A stretch of DNA of 64,000 nucleotides from Tubiluchus corallicola. Its lineage: Eukaryota; Priapulida; Priapulimorpha; Priapulimorphida; Tubiluchidae. Location: the NCBI GenBank assembly GCA_030141605.1, contig JAQGDQ010000113.1, positions 391,501 through 455,500 on the forward strand. The letters run 5' to 3'. Made by a program: the position numbers and the translations under genes. How positions within the stretch are numbered: the first letter of the stretch is position 1; the number at the start of each line of letters is the position of its first letter. Below, piece by piece: positions 37,836 through 51,139 of the stretch. The notes under the pieces are model-generated. The model was not told the origin of the DNA. It saw only the letters and a list, made by a program, of their open reading frames with translations, and searched no databases.

Positions 37836-39126
37836 TAATGCTCTAAAATGAATTAAATTTGTTAAAATCTTATGCTTATACATGAATAATACCGCAATGA
37901 CGTCTAGAGCACTCTAGTCTCGAGACAGCTAACAAAGAAACAAAATAGGTGAAATAACTATACAATTAATTCCCACTAATTACTTTATTGTAAGTCCTGG
38001 AAGTGAAGAGTTTTATTTGAAGTTGTGAACGTTTAGAACAGCTGCGAATACCATATATGGCAAGCATGTCTGGTAGCAAAAATTGGTGCAGTAAAAAAGT
38101 AAATGTTTTATGTGTGGCGTGAGCCGACAAAGGTCCTAGTTACCGAAAACACGTAAGGGTGGACCCGGGCACCATCCCACGCGCACGTAAGGATGCAGCT
38201 TTTAATTTCGTCAGCTGCAGCTATGCTCAAAGAATCTATAACAATTTTAGATAACTTGGCACTAACTCATAGAGGAATGGGAGAGACTGCACAGTTCCGA
38301 TTCCGGTTAATCACCCATTCGGTCAAACAGTAACAGCAGCAGTGTATAACAGTAACGCTGAATTAAAGCTAGATGTTTGTTGAAAAAAACTTGCTGCGTT
38401 TTGGTTTATTGCAAAAAGAATTACTCTCATTTAAGCCACCAACAGACAGCCATTAACAGAAAACGTCATTATTATCTTCTTCTAGAAGAGCACGAAAAAC
38501 TAATTAATAAGTTCTTCGTCTCCAGATAGACATAAAAGATCTACAATGCATATGTTTCTCTTACCATGCCCATTGTCTATTGTTTGCTACAACATTACTT
38601 ATTACAATATTCTAGTTTACTGTCATTGAAAACAAAGTCCTCTGTATGAGCAGACAGCTGGTCAGTTACATTATGAAGGCAATTATTCAGTAATGGCAAT
38701 AGTTACTTTTATTTACCCATACAGCACCCTGTAGATGCTGGCACCCTATGTGTAGGGAAAACATAAGCAATTAAACGGCGCGATAATGATTTTATAACGG
38801 GGCCATCTGACCCGCCGACTGATACTTGCATAACGCAGGAGTGAACTGACACTAAACCGCCTGCGTACAGCTGCCACGGGGGACGACTGATTTGTTTTGA
38901 TTGTAGAGAAAAAGCTAACATCGTTTTTTTCTTCAAAAGCTCAAGTGTCTTAAATTTGAACCAGGCGATCAGCACTTAGGGATTAAGAAGTTAGTTTTTT
39001 TCAATCCAATTTCAAACATTTGATAGGTAGCGTTTCAGAGGAACCATAGACTAATTCAAAGCAACCCTAGATTAAAAGGTTTTTGTTTAGATTTGACCAC
39101 AAAGCTCTAGAAAAAGGATGCTCGCA
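37836..39126. other. Non-coding stretch, possible 3' untranslated region at its right end
   Basis: No convincing coding frame is seen. If the three-exon minus-strand model is right, 38.69-39.13 kb would be its 3' untranslated region. An 88-codon minus frame (38709-38975) is unrecognised. Confidence 0.35.
38708..38713 (-). terminator. Candidate polyadenylation signal AATAAA
   Basis: AATAAA on the minus strand lies about 410 bases downstream of the stop at 39127. It would suit the 3' end of the 154-residue gene model. In AT-rich DNA this hexamer is common, so it is weak evidence by itself. Confidence 0.2.
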
Positions 39127-39391
39127 TTAAGAATTAGATTTTGTAAGCTCGTGTGTACCGATTACATCAGCCATTAACTTTAAATTTTCAAGGTCAATGA
39201 ACCTGGAACTTGTTGGTGGTACTGATTGTTGATGGATTCTGGGCTTCCAAACTGGCTGATAATTGCTAGTACAGAACTCCAAACAATCACAGGCGCGTGG
39301 TGTTTTGGTAAAAGTTGAGCATTCTTCCTGAGTCGACGCTGGAGAATTTAACTGCTGTTCTGTGAGTTTAGTTCTTTTAGTAAAACTCAAT
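39127..39391 (-). CDS. Candidate terminal exon of the small three-exon gene
   Basis: This is an open segment of one base plus 87 codons and a TAA stop at 39129-39127. It has no initiating ATG and an in-frame TGA just upstream, as expected for an internal or terminal exon. The acceptor would be TTTTCATTCTGCCGGATTGAAG|A, phase 2, matching the donor at 49636. The peptide looks coding: TEQQLNSPASTQEECSTF, then YQPVWKPRIHQQSVPP and FIDLENLKLMADVIGTHEL. An AATAAA lies about 410 bases past the stop (38713-38708). Spliced with the other two segments it gives 154 residues. The assignment rests on phase and composition and needs transcript support. Confidence 0.35.
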
Positions 39392-39449
39392 CTTCAATCC
39401 GGCAGAATGAAAAGCATTGCTTTAGAACAACATCTTGTTTGTTGTGTGA

Positions 39450-39507
39450 TAACAATGATGATGATGACGCTGATGATGATAATGATGAATGATGATGATG
39501 ATGATGA

Positions 39508-39590
<83 letters not shown>

Positions 39591-39770
39591 GTCACAATCA
39601 TGGTGTTTGTGGTGGTGACGACAGCATCGCCAGCAAGGGTAGCAGGGGCGATGGCGGTTGTGGTGGTGATACTAGTGATGGTGATAATGGCGATGACGAT
39701 GGTGATAATAATGACGCTGATGACGTTGATGATGGTGATAATAATGACGTTGATGATGACAATAATGATA
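39450..39770 (+). repeat. (GAT)n microsatellite with imperfect flanks
   Basis: GATGAT units at 39453-39574, then GGT and imperfect GTT/GAT units to about 39770. It codes poly-Asp or poly-Met artefacts. Confidence 0.92.
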
Positions 39771-40980
39771 GGGACAAAATAAAACGATACAATAGAATTG
39801 CAGCGCTGAACTCTTTCGTTAACAAATTGCTAAGCAAATCCCCTAATCCCCTAGCCAGGTACTTGAGCATTCAATATTGATTGGAAATTATTGTCAGTAG
39901 CACAGGGGCATCATTTGACCAACAAATGATAATTGTCCTCGGAAGACCGTTGCATGCAATGAAGAGCTGGGCTGCTGCTTAATGATGGATCAGGGGACGT
40001 GATGTGCAGACTGCAGAACTGCTACACTCCCTGAATGTAAATCACTCAATGTTCAAAAAGCTATTAGGTCAGCAAACTAAGCACATAGCAGGTGAGGATT
40101 CACACAGTAATGGAAGTAGATATTGTGAGAAAAATAGCATAGTGGCTTCATATATTAGCGCATGCGCACTGAGTGGCAATAGGTATGATACACGTACCTG
40201 CAAAGTTTGCAGTATTTCGAAATACAAGTACTAGTTTATTTCAAATTCCATTGTTGCATTAGCTGATGAAAGGATAGGCTTCGTAAACGTGTAGTGCTAT
40301 TTATTTTTAGAGAAACAACGTTACCGGCTGATATTAGTGGAAATTCCTCCAAACAAAATTAAACAACGTGATACCAAAAACAATATTTCCAAAGAACTTT
40401 TCAACTTTCAAACTGGTATGCAGTTCGTTTCTCTGCAAGCCGAAATCGAGTACTCAGCCGAGGACCTCACATAAGCCTCTACGATGAGCCGACGAGAAAA
40501 AGATTATCCTCTCTCAACAGTAATTCTGGTACCAACTTGTTTAACGAAAGCTAAACAACCTGTTGTCATAAACTGACAATATTTACTCATTTTAACACTT
40601 TACTACAATACTCAGAAGTGCGGATATTTTAGAATAGTAATCAGAAGTCCTACCATATTTGTAGAACTCAAAAAATTATTCTGCACAGAGCGAGAGCTTA
40701 ATGACATAATCCTTAAATAAACCAATTTATTACTGCTAAGAACCACTAAAATCTTTTATTCATAAATTATTCCAATGTCCTCTTGGCTATAAAATGAGAC
40801 TGTAACCGTGACTAATGAATGCTGTGGTTTATTACGTTGTTGTATGTAAACTAGTGAGTCATGTATAGTGGAGGCATTTATAGTTGACAGGGCGTTTGAA
40901 GGGCTCATGTAATTGAAGCAGAACAGCGTGACAAATACGAAAATGTTGATGCATATTTGTTAATGTTAGTGTTAATGTTT
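39771..40980. other. Non-coding stretch, no gene seen
   Basis: A frame open over about 39984-40234 reads EDSHSNGSRYCEKNSIVASY, with a strong donor-like AGCAG|GTGAGG inside at 40089-40097. It has no ATG or clear acceptor, so it is not called as a gene. Confidence 0.35.
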
Positions 40981-41165
40981 AACTGGAAAAGAAGAAAAGT
41001 TGTAGAAGAAAGGAAGGTTTTTGGACACTAATAGCAATGAGAGAGAGACTGAGTGGCGGAAGGAACGGAAAGATAGCGAGAGACAGAAAAATGGAAAGCG
41101 AGAGATATTGAGAAAACAGAAGAGAGTTAAGGGGCAGAGAGAAAGCAAGCGGGAAAAGGGGGTGA
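40981..41165 (+). repeat. Degenerate purine-rich tract
   Basis: GAGAGAGACTGAG, GAAAGCGAGAG and related units over about 180 bp. Frames across it are artefacts. Confidence 0.75.
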
Positions 41166-42430
41166 AAATCAAGTGTTGAAAAAATGATTAATAAGCCATC
41201 CAATTAGCTGATTTTACTCAGCAAAAATGATAAAAGTGATAATAAAAAAATTAATCTTAAAGGTCTATGTTAGACAACAATTAACCATGTTAATAACCGT
41301 AATACTTAGAAAATCTAGCTTATTACAATTAAACACATTGAAAGAACGGATGTTCACACATTTGACACCACTTTTGTGGTGAGATAAAACGTCCTGTTTA
41401 TTTTTCACTGACTTACAACCTACTCCTTCAGGCAGCTGCGCATGCCTAATTGCCATCAGGGCGAAACCAGAGTAACTTTACCCACCAAAGAGCTGCAGGA
41501 ACAAGTCGATGTTGTATATATTACGCTAATAGATCATTTTAAACTGAGCTTAAGATAAACACTATAGCCTGTGACATTTCACTGCAATCATTGAAGCCAT
41601 TTACCGTGGCAGTGACAAACTGTGCAGGCCATGCAGCCTCCCAGCCCGGGGAAACTAGTAACTGAAGCCAGTAACTCAAGTCTGGCAGCTGTGGGCAACA
41701 AAATATCAAATACACCAAACAAGAGTTACAACATTTTGACGTGGCGCAGTCATCAAGAGGAAAAATACATGACCATAAACGCTCTGATCCTCCTCTGATG
41801 CAAGTGGATCGAGTTTCAATGGCAGATCAACAATGTTGCTCATTGGAAGCCCGTGCAGAGCCGAAGACCTATGAATATTTTATGCTGAACATTGAAATAT
41901 TAGAACCTGATGATGGACTCTGTGGAACTAGGAGCACCAAAAGTGACACACTAATCGAGAAGTAATTCAACGCAAAAATAAAAACAAAACCTTGAAAAAT
42001 TAATTAATCCACCAGAATCTGTGGTTCATTTTAGTTTTGTTCTGAAATGTAGTTGTTGTTAAAAGACCTTGCTTTGTTTCTATTGTATAAAGAATTTAAT
42101 TTGGATGTGAATTCTATTAACTATAAAGAACAATATATAGTTTCAGCTAATGTTTGACCAAAGCATTAACTTCAATCCAGTGTTTGATTAAAACATTTGT
42201 AAAGTGAAAGCGGCTTTAGGCTCGATAAAAATGTAGCTTGTTTATGGATACAAATGTAGAACAGCAGCGTCTTTAACAAAAAAAAAACAGTCATATAGTA
42301 ATTTTTCATAAAGAAGAGAAGTAACGAGCAAATACTGGTACAATCTTGTGTAAAAAATTGTCACATACAATGGATACTCTAGGACATATAAACAAAAGAT
42401 GGCTAATTTTCTATTGGGTCCATTTGTTGT
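41166..42430. other. Non-coding stretch with one unassigned open segment
   Basis: A plus-strand frame is open from about 41669 to the stop at 41965 and looks somewhat coding (NIKYTKQELQHFDVAQSSRG, LNIEILEPDDGLCG). It has no upstream ATG and only weak acceptors, so it is noted but not called. Confidence 0.3.
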
Positions 42431-42565
42431 ACCTTGGTTAACGAAAAGGAGAGAGACAGAAAAGAGAAAGCTTAAGACAGAAAGAGAAGAGCGAAGAGGA
42501 GGAAAACAGGAAAAGAGAAAAGAGGGGAAGAAGGAGGCAGAACTGGAAGGACAGAGAGGGGGAAG
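42431..42565 (+). repeat. Degenerate purine-rich tract
   Basis: GAGAGAGACAG, AAGAGAAGAGCG and similar units over about 130 bp. Confidence 0.7.
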
Positions 42566-45500
42566 GTTCACACTATACTACATGTGTATTTTAAACAATC
42601 TTTTGTTTAAACTCTTTATACAAACAATTATAAGTGAAAATCGCAGGAAGAACAAAAGTGCTGCTTGTATTATTTCAGGATCTTTTATAAGAAGAACTAT
42701 AGCTGTAATGATCGGTACGTCACGTTGAGTCGGGCAGAATATTGATCACTCAGACGTAAGTTGCTCATAATTTCAGTAATTACTGCGATATTTAGACAGA
42801 CTAAGACGTGAACGCTGAAAAATTTATCGTGAGTTTTAGGAAAATATCTTATCGGCGGCAGTAAATTGACCTGACTGAACTGCAGAAATAGAGCTTTAAT
42901 TCCAGCCATAAAAATCATGTAACGCCGCCAAGATGATCAGCGGTTAAGCAAATGTAAGTTTAGCAAAAACCATAGGTCATACCTTCTCAGTTTACGTGAA
43001 ATTTATAACTATTTTCTATTCTTCGTATTAAAAAACAAGCACAGATTTAGTTCAGGCTTCTAAAATATTAATCGCAGTTTGACTGTTGCAGTAAACTGTG
43101 TCTGAATTAACCGAAGCAAAACTTTTTACGTAAATATTATACAGGAAAGCTATGCTAAGAAATACTAACCATTATTTTGCAAATAAGACGGCATTTTATA
43201 TCTTATTTCTGCAACTTAATAACAGAAAAACATGGTAATATTCCCTGTTAAAACAAACGGAAAGTAGGAGCAAAGTCACGAAAAACTAGGGTAGACCGGG
43301 ACTCGTTAAAACTGTTCACCGAAGCACAAAACGTAATTCCCTGATGAAAGTACAATGAGCTTATTGAAGTTTAATTAACTATTGCCAATTATTGGAAAAA
43401 ATACACCAGCTAGACAGACTAGAACTCTGACATAATTACATCTGATGCACAGTGTATGTAGTCATGAATGAGTAGTCAAATAGGTCCAACATTTTACAAA
43501 GGTAAAGGTGTTGGAAAACTAAAATTGTTTAACTTTAATCTAAAATCTACAAAATACATTGTCGTAAAACAATGTAGCGCATAAAATAACAGGTTAAATT
43601 TGCACAACTAAATGGAATTAATAACTTCAGAGCTACTTTATAAGGTTAATAGTTTCACCTAAATTCAACGTGCGTTGTTGATGTCATAAAGATTGTCACT
43701 TCTCTACAGCGGTACTTGCAAAATCTGTAGAAAACTTCCATGCAAAATTGCAGACAATTTAATAGTTATAAAGAATGTTTCGTTAATTTTAATGCAAACC
43801 GTTAATGTAACGAAGATTCTCGCGTTCAGTTGATGCCGCAAATTTAACGCGGTATTCTAGCAATTGTCTCGAAACAACGACAGACGCCCAATGTTAACAT
43901 TCACATCTCTACATCATTGTCATTAACACAATCTTCACGCACAACTAGACTAAGAGACGTCTGACACCGAATCTCAGTGGATGTATCTAACGCGCGTAGT
44001 GGCTTCCCCAACACAGCAGCCCCTGCGCAGGCTGAATACCGACACACTAGCGATGACACACCACCCTCGGCTCGTACTCTAGACGAATACGTCCCGAATA
44101 ACTAAACATCTTTACACAAGCACGCATAGCGTTGCATCACGCGCAGTCATTAATACACAAAAGTTGTATCAATATAACAAGGGTTTTGCCACCATTATTA
44201 GGGCATCCCGGGAGAATGAGCATACTGATTACTCGCCTTCCCGCGTCTGACTCACGGCTACTCAAATGACATTATAGCTGCATTTTCATTGAATCTAGGC
44301 GGCAAATATATGTAGCCATTTACACAGTCAAACATTGGCAGCAATGATTCAGGCAGGTTGGTGTGGCAGATCTAAGCGTTTGTTGACACGCGCACACAGT
44401 CTGAAAATAAACTGAGCACATACTTCTGACCTAGAATTTTTGTACACTAAGGCAATGAATTATCAAAAGTAATGTGGGAAAAATCATTCAAAAATAGTTA
44501 AAAAGTATACCAGGTAAGTCCAGCTAAACTAAAACGCCTTGTAAAGTTAACAAAGACAATTTTATTATTCATGTTTTTTAACAAAAATAGAAAATGTTCA
44601 AAATATAAAATCAAAAATATTACCGATGATTTTTGCAGATTCTGAAACCTCTGTCCATCTTAGTGACAAGCCTTATGACTGCTGTTCTTCAATATTTTTT
44701 TAGTAATCACGGCAGTTTACTTACTACCAGCACACACACTACACCGTAAGAAATTTTCCTATGCATATGTCAGGAATCAACTACGATGAAGGGCCTTAAC
44801 TTGATAATTTTAAATAATGACGTCCCGAAGGTTAAATGTTAAAGTAGAAAACGTCTAGCGACTATTCAATAGAAGCAACCCTGCGGAGAAAGCTAGAAGA
44901 GAATTCAGCTTAATGCAACTAAAATCTGTTGTTAAAAGTAGCAGAGATACGTGAAATTTTAAAGCTAAGAACGCCTAGCCGAATTGTTACTGCAGTTTTC
45001 ATAATATAGCAACATTTCAAATCGTATGTGCACAAGCATTGCAATCACAATATAAAAGAATTAACTGCGACCTAAGTACCCTTTTACAGAGCTAAGCTAC
45101 CCTAAGGCGCCATGCACATGCCCAGAAGAGCACTCGAGTGAAATTATTCTGAAAAAATTCTGCGAGAGCTACTTGCTGAGAGCACTACGCATCGCGCATT
45201 ACGCCTAGAGCCATCAGAAATACATGGACAATATTTTATCATCTAGTAATATCATTTTCATCACATTGTCCCGCGTATATACATTACGGCTGCCTCGATT
45301 TTGTGGCAGCGAAATTTATTGTAATTTTGCGCATGTTTCGCGTGTCAGTCGATTTCATTTCACAGGAATATTGTGCCATTGCAACGCGGTAAGAGTCTCT
45401 GGAGAGAAATAAGAAAGAAACATAAATGATTCAATGTACAGCTATCATAAAATTATCCATAGGTACGTGAGAAGAACGAACCTCGGTTTGGAGCCATAAG

Positions 45501-47848
45501 GAAATAACTGAATTTTGTATGTACTTTTAAGTTTTCAAATGAAAAAAAGATTTAGTAAAGTAGTAATGTAGGCAGAAAGAGAAGGCAGGTCATTAGACAA
45601 AGTCTCAGCACCACAGCTTGGGCATCGAAGAAATATGGCTCGTCTAGACTATCCCCAAAGGACAGATCAGGATTTAAGCAGGTTAATGAAAACTTTCCAA
45701 GCCTCAAAACAAATAAAATTGTAGACATTCAAGATAGGATCGGGAGAAGGTTTATAACCAACTCTGACTAAAGACAGGTCAAGATTCAGAACTGTATGAG
45801 ATTCAGACTCAAGGCAAGTCAACACCCGAACAGGAATGGTAATGCAGGTCAAAACATGGGCGAGTTAAAATGTTTGAGGGAAAGCCAACACTCGGGGTAG
45901 GTGACATCAAAACATGAGACAGGCAACGGGACACGTTGAGAACATGTCGAAAATTGGAAATTCAAAATTCGGGTAATGGGGAATCTTAAAACAGGTCAAA
46001 GTACGAGACATTACAAAACAGTTGCAAACTCTGGATATATAGAAATTCTCAACAGGTATGCAAAATAAGAAACATTGTTAGATCTACGGCTTAAGTTAAG
46101 GCAGCACAGACTCAGTTTACAAGTTTTGCCATGTGGACTACAAATACCTAAGCTTAGTAGGTCTACCAAATTATATTAAATATTTAGTGAAACTTACATT
46201 ATAGCACCGCTAAACAATGTAAATTCTAGCTAACAAGGAACAATTAGCTTTTATTTTTGTAATATTCTACGCAACTTTAACGTATAGTACAATAATGACT
46301 CATAGTCACCGTTACTAGCGCCACCTGCTTCAAGAAAAAAGCAAGCGAAGTTGCTGCAAGTGCTACATACAGGTGCTTCATATTGATTTATTAGCAACAT
46401 TACTTAAATTCAGCCTCTTATTCCAGAAACCTGACTGAAATCTACCCAATGCTTTCCATGGCTTCTTTGGAACACAATAAACGCGTATCTGAGTTTCCAC
46501 AAACCCTGTAAAATGATTGAAATTGTCATTTTCATGTTTTAGAATATACGTCAGTTGTTTGACGACGCATATTTCAGCAAATGTCTGTCCTTAATTGTTT
46601 AATGGCCGATTGTCTAAACACAGCGATTAAACCACGATTTTCTGCTTAAATGTCTTTAAAGATTCGCCCCGCGTTCCGTCTCCGGTTTCCGCTTTCGCGC
46701 CGTTAACGGTGTCTTTTCCCTCGATGACTGGGCAAATACTGGCAAAGTCAATTTGTACAAGCAACGAATGTAACGATCAAAACACATAAACCAGTAATTT
46801 TAACTCGTAGACCAATCAAGATTTCATCATAAACTTGGCTTCTTTAACGGTTACGCGGAGGTTGTGCTTGGATTTCTTATATGGCGTAGCATCGACGTAC
46901 AAAATGATGGCACCAAATTTTTTTAATCTATCGAGGTTTTTAATTATTTTTATTTCGCATCAGAGAAATACTATGTTGAAATGAAATTAGATAAAGTTCT
47001 TACAGAATATGCTGTGACGTCTACACAAAGATAAAATTTGGTTGTTAAAATAAGAAAACCCAAAAATGTCCCACTAGTCCGTTGCTGCATAAGTAGTTGA
47101 GAAAAAATAGTTGTCATTATTAAACTTATTCACGAAGCGCTGCTGTTTATTTCAGTAAACTAATATAGTTTGTAATCTTTTGGTTTTTTCTCACTTTTTA
47201 TCCAAAATAAATGGATTTAAAAAACTCGTCTCAGGATCTTAAAACCGACTAACCTTTAAAATGGCTGTTTAAAAGATGGGAATTAACTGTGTGTTAGAGA
47301 GGTTTTTTTGTAATGTTCTTGTGCTTTAACATTAATAATCATATAAATCTAATTTGAAAAGGTTATTAGGAGCTACGTTTACGATGGTGATACGTTGGTA
47401 ATTTTGCTACTTCAGTATTTACCTAGCAATAAACCAAAGACTGTGTGCAGTGTGCACTTATTACCATCCTGCGCTCGTTACCTATGCTTTATTACCTAAG
47501 CTTACTGAGTATTTGACAATCACCGGAAGTTAGCTGGGTAATTTTTAGCGTTTTTCTCGCATTTACAGTTTCCAGAAGACAAAAGAAATTACCATTATCG
47601 TCACGGCAGGATAGAATGGATGGCAAATATGGACTGTCGTGTTTTAACCTTTCTTTAGTCAATAGCCGGAAGCATGCTTGTTATAATTACAGGCTCCAGC
47701 GATGAACCAAAAATAATCAACGTTGTATTATCAATTAGCTTTTCAAATATAATCTACAGCAACAATAACAGTAAACACAACAATAACGAGCAAAATGTAA
47801 CTATATAAACAACAAAGCACTACCTTACTACCTTATATTGCATACAAA

Positions 47849-47849
<1 letters not shown>
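42566..47849. other. Long non-coding stretch, no gene seen
   Basis: Mostly AT-rich. Slightly GC- and CpG-richer pieces occur at 43.95-44.10 kb and 46.66-46.74 kb; the second contains TTTCGCGCC, an E2F-like motif. A perfect donor-like CCAG|GTAAGT on the plus strand near 44507-44516 has no good exon before it. If the three-exon minus-strand model holds, this block is part of its second intron. Confidence 0.45.
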
Positions 47850-47909
<60 letters not shown>

Positions 47910-48222
47910 GAGAAACACAAAGAAAGAGAGAGAAAAAGAGAGAGAGAAAGAAAGAAAGAAAGAAACAGAGGGACAAAGAGAGAAAGACAAAGAATGAAAG
48001 AGGTATAGAGTGAGTGACAAACAGAAAGAGAGCGCGAAAGAGAGAGAAAGAAAAATAAAAAGTAAACACAAATAAATAGAAAAGACAGAAAGAGGTAGAG
48101 AGAGAGAGAAACAGAGGGGTAAATAGAGTAAGATAAAGAGAGAGATAGAGAGAGAGAGAAAGTGAGTGAGTGAGTGAGTGAGTGAGTGAGTGTGGGAAAA
48201 AGAAAAAGAGAGAGAGAGAGAT
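47850..48222 (+). repeat. (GA)n microsatellite and purine tract, with (GTGA)n
   Basis: An uninterrupted GA run spans about 47852-47906, then interrupted GAAA/GAGA units, with (GTGA)n at 48162-48191. The three long minus-strand frames are Ser/Leu/Phe artefacts. Confidence 0.93.
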
Positions 48223-48529
48223 GCAGACAATAGCTCATGAAAGACAGTGTGTTTTGGGACTATGTTGTGACAAATCATGTTTAAACACTGCTGTTATAGT
48301 GCCTGCAGGGAAATTCACCATATTTGTTCAGCTGATGAAAATGTTACAATAAACAAGAAGCGTTTAGAAAATCATGATTATTCATAAACTCATATATTCA
48401 TTTATACAAAATGAGTCATGCGGCAGCGTGCCAACGAGAATTAAAAGTGACACAAAATAGGATGTCTTTGTCAGCCTCCTTTGTAATATACAGTTTTAAT
48501 GGTGCCCGTTGATCGGTGAAGGTGACGTC

Positions 48530-48870
48530 GGTTGCAGTTTGTGGTTCCTGGCATTTACTATTGATGTCACTGCCATTACGACAGTTACTGTTGCCTTTGC
48601 TGTTGCTATTGCCGTTGCTCCTGGTGCCAATCTTTTTGAAGCTATTGCCATCGGTGGAAAAATAGCGGCGACGGCAGCATGTTGTCTCTTCTCTGTACTG
48701 TTACCAGAGTCACTGCTGATGCAGCTTGTCTTGTCATTGTTCCTGTCATTGTTGTCAGAGATGCCGTTATTGTCACTGTTGCTCTTGCTGCTGCTGCTGT
48801 CATTGTTGTCATCGCTATCGGTGTTGGTTTACGTTGTTCTAGTGTTGTCATTGTCATTACTTGCTTTCGT
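48530..48870 (+). repeat. Imperfect trinucleotide (GTT/GCT/GTC) repeat
   Basis: GTTGCTGTTGC, ATTGTTGTCA and CTGCTGCTG-like units alternate for about 340 bp. The 132-codon plus frame (48509-48907) reads as alternating Val/Leu/Ala/Ser and is best explained by this repeat. Confidence 0.75.
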
Positions 48871-49630
48871 TAATGCTGTGCCAAATAAAACAACACCAGG
48901 CAAATAAAGCTAGGACATAGCAAGGCATAACAATTTTATTAATAAAAATAGTAATACACTTTTCTTAAATTCCAAAACTAATATTTATACTTGACAACAA
49001 AATTAGTTAATAGTAATAATTATTACTAGAACAAAACTATTATTACTGCAAGATCTTTTGAAACGAGTTTGCAAACTATTGCGATGTTTTCAATATAAAT
49101 TAATTAATAATGAATTAATTGTCTTATAGTAGATTATATTAAGCTATGTTTGTCCATTACAAGGCATGCTTTTTCGTAGGCTTTTAGATTTGCAAAGGCA
49201 CTCACTGCGTGACTTAACTGGGCGTTGTTTATTTTTGAATGCAAGAAACATGTAAACAATGAAATTCCTGAATCTTAATTTAGAACATTTTCCTTACTGC
49301 CTACGAAAGACGGTTTGACTATGGCACAATTAATTGAATATTTTGTTAATATTTTTGGATACTTCTGGCTCACGCTGTTCGAGAATACTAACAAAAGTGA
49401 AAGGAACGGGTTCAAAAACCTTGCTAAATAGGCACTGGGAATTAGCCTCGTTTAAAATTCCAGTCTGTATCTGCACAAATACGAAAAATAAACTTGTAAT
49501 AATGCAAATGAAAAAGTCTTTGCCTACGAGCTGAAGCCGACAGTACCTATTGGAAAACCAATACAAATGAAGTTTATATATAACTGGTTACTGTAAAGAA
49601 GTATAGAATTTACACATGTATGATTAGACC
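48871..49630. other. Non-coding stretch, no gene seen
   Basis: AT-rich. Overlapping frames at 49330-49566 on both strands carry no support. Confidence 0.45.
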
Positions 49631-49636
49631 ACTTAC

Positions 49637-49786
49637 ATTTTAAACAGGTTATCAACCCTATGAATGTTAAATAACTTGGTTTGTTTCTGGGATAGATTGT
49701 TCACCTCGTCCACCATTTGACGCATATATTTGGAATTTTTTCTTGTTTTTTTCTGGCATGCATGAGGTCTGACATTCTGACCATTT
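49637..49786 (-). CDS. Candidate exon 2 of the small three-exon gene
   Basis: An acceptor-like stretch on the minus strand (ACTTTCTTCTAACTGGTGTCAG, with a CTAAC branch-like motif) precedes an open segment of 1 + 49x3 + 2 bases. It ends at a perfect GTAAGT donor (49636-49631). It enters and leaves in phase 2, compatible with the exon at 55243-55292. The peptide is polar and helix-prone, for example KYMRQMVDEVNNLSQKQTKL, a possible short coiled coil. An alternative phase-compatible acceptor lies a few bases further in (TCAG|ACCTC). No family is recognised. Confidence 0.35.
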
Positions 49787-50514
49787 CTGACACCAGTTAG
49801 AAGAAAGTGTCTAGCTGACAGTGGCGCCCTCAATGAGTGACAATGTCAGGCTCGGACAAACTGACAATCGCTGATTTACTTTGCAAAACACATCCATTTA
49901 CTATCACTTAACCTACAGGTTTTAGGGCTATAAGCTGCTCCGTGTAACTAAACAGTTTTGCTAAAGGCTTAAATTCCATGCAAATTTTATAATCTGACAG
50001 CAGCTACATCAAGTTAATTCACCTTGTGTATTAAATTTTTCGAAATGGAATTCAGTATTAAGCTCATGAAAAGCGTAACATTGTAAATGTGCCCTTGGTA
50101 GATTATCGTAATTACATTCGAAACATCCTCACTAACACAGTTATATATTTGTTATTCCATTTAAATAAATGAAAAGCAATAATTATTGCGGATACATTAA
50201 ATTTCAAAATTTTTCTACGTAATTACAGAACATTAGTATCAAATCAAAATGTCTATTGTACATTTATAATTCGGCAAATTGCAACAGCCCTCAAAAGCAT
50301 GGAACAACGATCAAGTTCTGTGTTTGTTATAGACCTATATAACCCCAATAGACATTGAAATTTTTTAACACACTAATTTAGATTACACAAAGAATTCATA
50401 GTTATTATTACACAAAACAAACAAACGAGACTCATTGAACAAGAGAGACTTATAAATTAAATAACTTACCTTTTTTGGTGAATGTCGAACGCGTGTATTG
50501 CCGTAAAAATTGCC

Positions 50515-51098
50515 ATGTTTCGCGTCTTGGCGCAAGTTAGGCTATTTGCTAGGTGCAATCCAGGCAGTATGTCATGCACTGACCGATTAGCATTTTTAAA
50601 TTTTGAACCTCTTGAACTTCGTAGAATGTACACTGATTTGACAACGTGTTATTCAATATTACATGGAGACAGTGCTATAGACAGATATATTTTTTATCAA
50701 AGCAATTTTATCTCATGTAACCAGGGGTCACCGTTTTAAAGTTACAACGCATTCACTGCCGACCTGATTGTTTCAAAAACTTTTACTCTAACAGAATAAT
50801 TAAAATCTGGAATGAACTTCTAAAGTCTATCGGCGGCGCCCCCTTGGTCTGTGCTCAGAGCAGCAAACTTTTTAAAAACCGTTTAGAAGGTCTAAATCAC
50901 AATAACCATCTATCTTTTAAGTTGTAAGTAGCCTTGGCTCTTTGTGCTTTTATCCGTAATCTTTTAACTAGCCCTTTTATCAGTAAAAATTTATTCTGTG
51001 CTGTATATACGTTTTACCATACCTTATTGCAAATATTTTTTAAACACTTTTGTTTTTAAACAATGATTATGTATTAAATGAAATAAATGAAATGAAAG
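50515..51098 (+). mobile_element. 3' end of a second CR1-like non-LTR retrotransposon, frameshifted
   Basis: The frame to 50739 contains LAFLNFEPLELRRMYTDLTT and SILHGDS, which resembles the post-thumb region of CR1/Jockey-type reverse transcriptases (LxxLxLxSLExRRxxxDLxxxYxILxG). After a frameshift near 50735-50739 it continues to a stop at 50927 with DCFKNFYSNRIIKIWNELLK and SSKLFKNRLEGL, the standard element C-terminus. A 3' untranslated part follows to 51098, ending in a TGAAATAAATGAAATGAAA-type tail. It is 5' truncated and inactive. Confidence 0.78.
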
Positions 51099-51139
51099 AG
51101 AATGACGTAGGTAGTCCAGAAAGCGTCTTTGGTTACCGA

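Noticed and set aside
37157-37883. Several long frames on both strands (up to 190 codons)
   Set aside because: All lie in trinucleotide and purine repeats.
39489-39870. Poly-Met/Asp frame and overlapping minus-strand frame
   Set aside because: (GAT)n microsatellite artefacts.
41669-41965. Plus-strand open segment with a somewhat coding-like peptide
   Set aside because: No upstream ATG, weak acceptors and no downstream donor; kept only as a note.
44507-44516. Plus-strand CCAG|GTAAGT as the end of an exon
   Set aside because: No frame before it has both an ATG and a plausible coding composition.
47820-48278. Three overlapping minus-strand frames of 78-152 codons
   Set aside because: They are translations of a GA-rich microsatellite (Ser/Leu/Phe runs).
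48509-48907. 132-codon Val/Leu/Ala-rich frame that looks like a membrane protein
   Set aside because: It is an imperfect GTT/GCT repeat, and the other frames of the same stretch are equally open.
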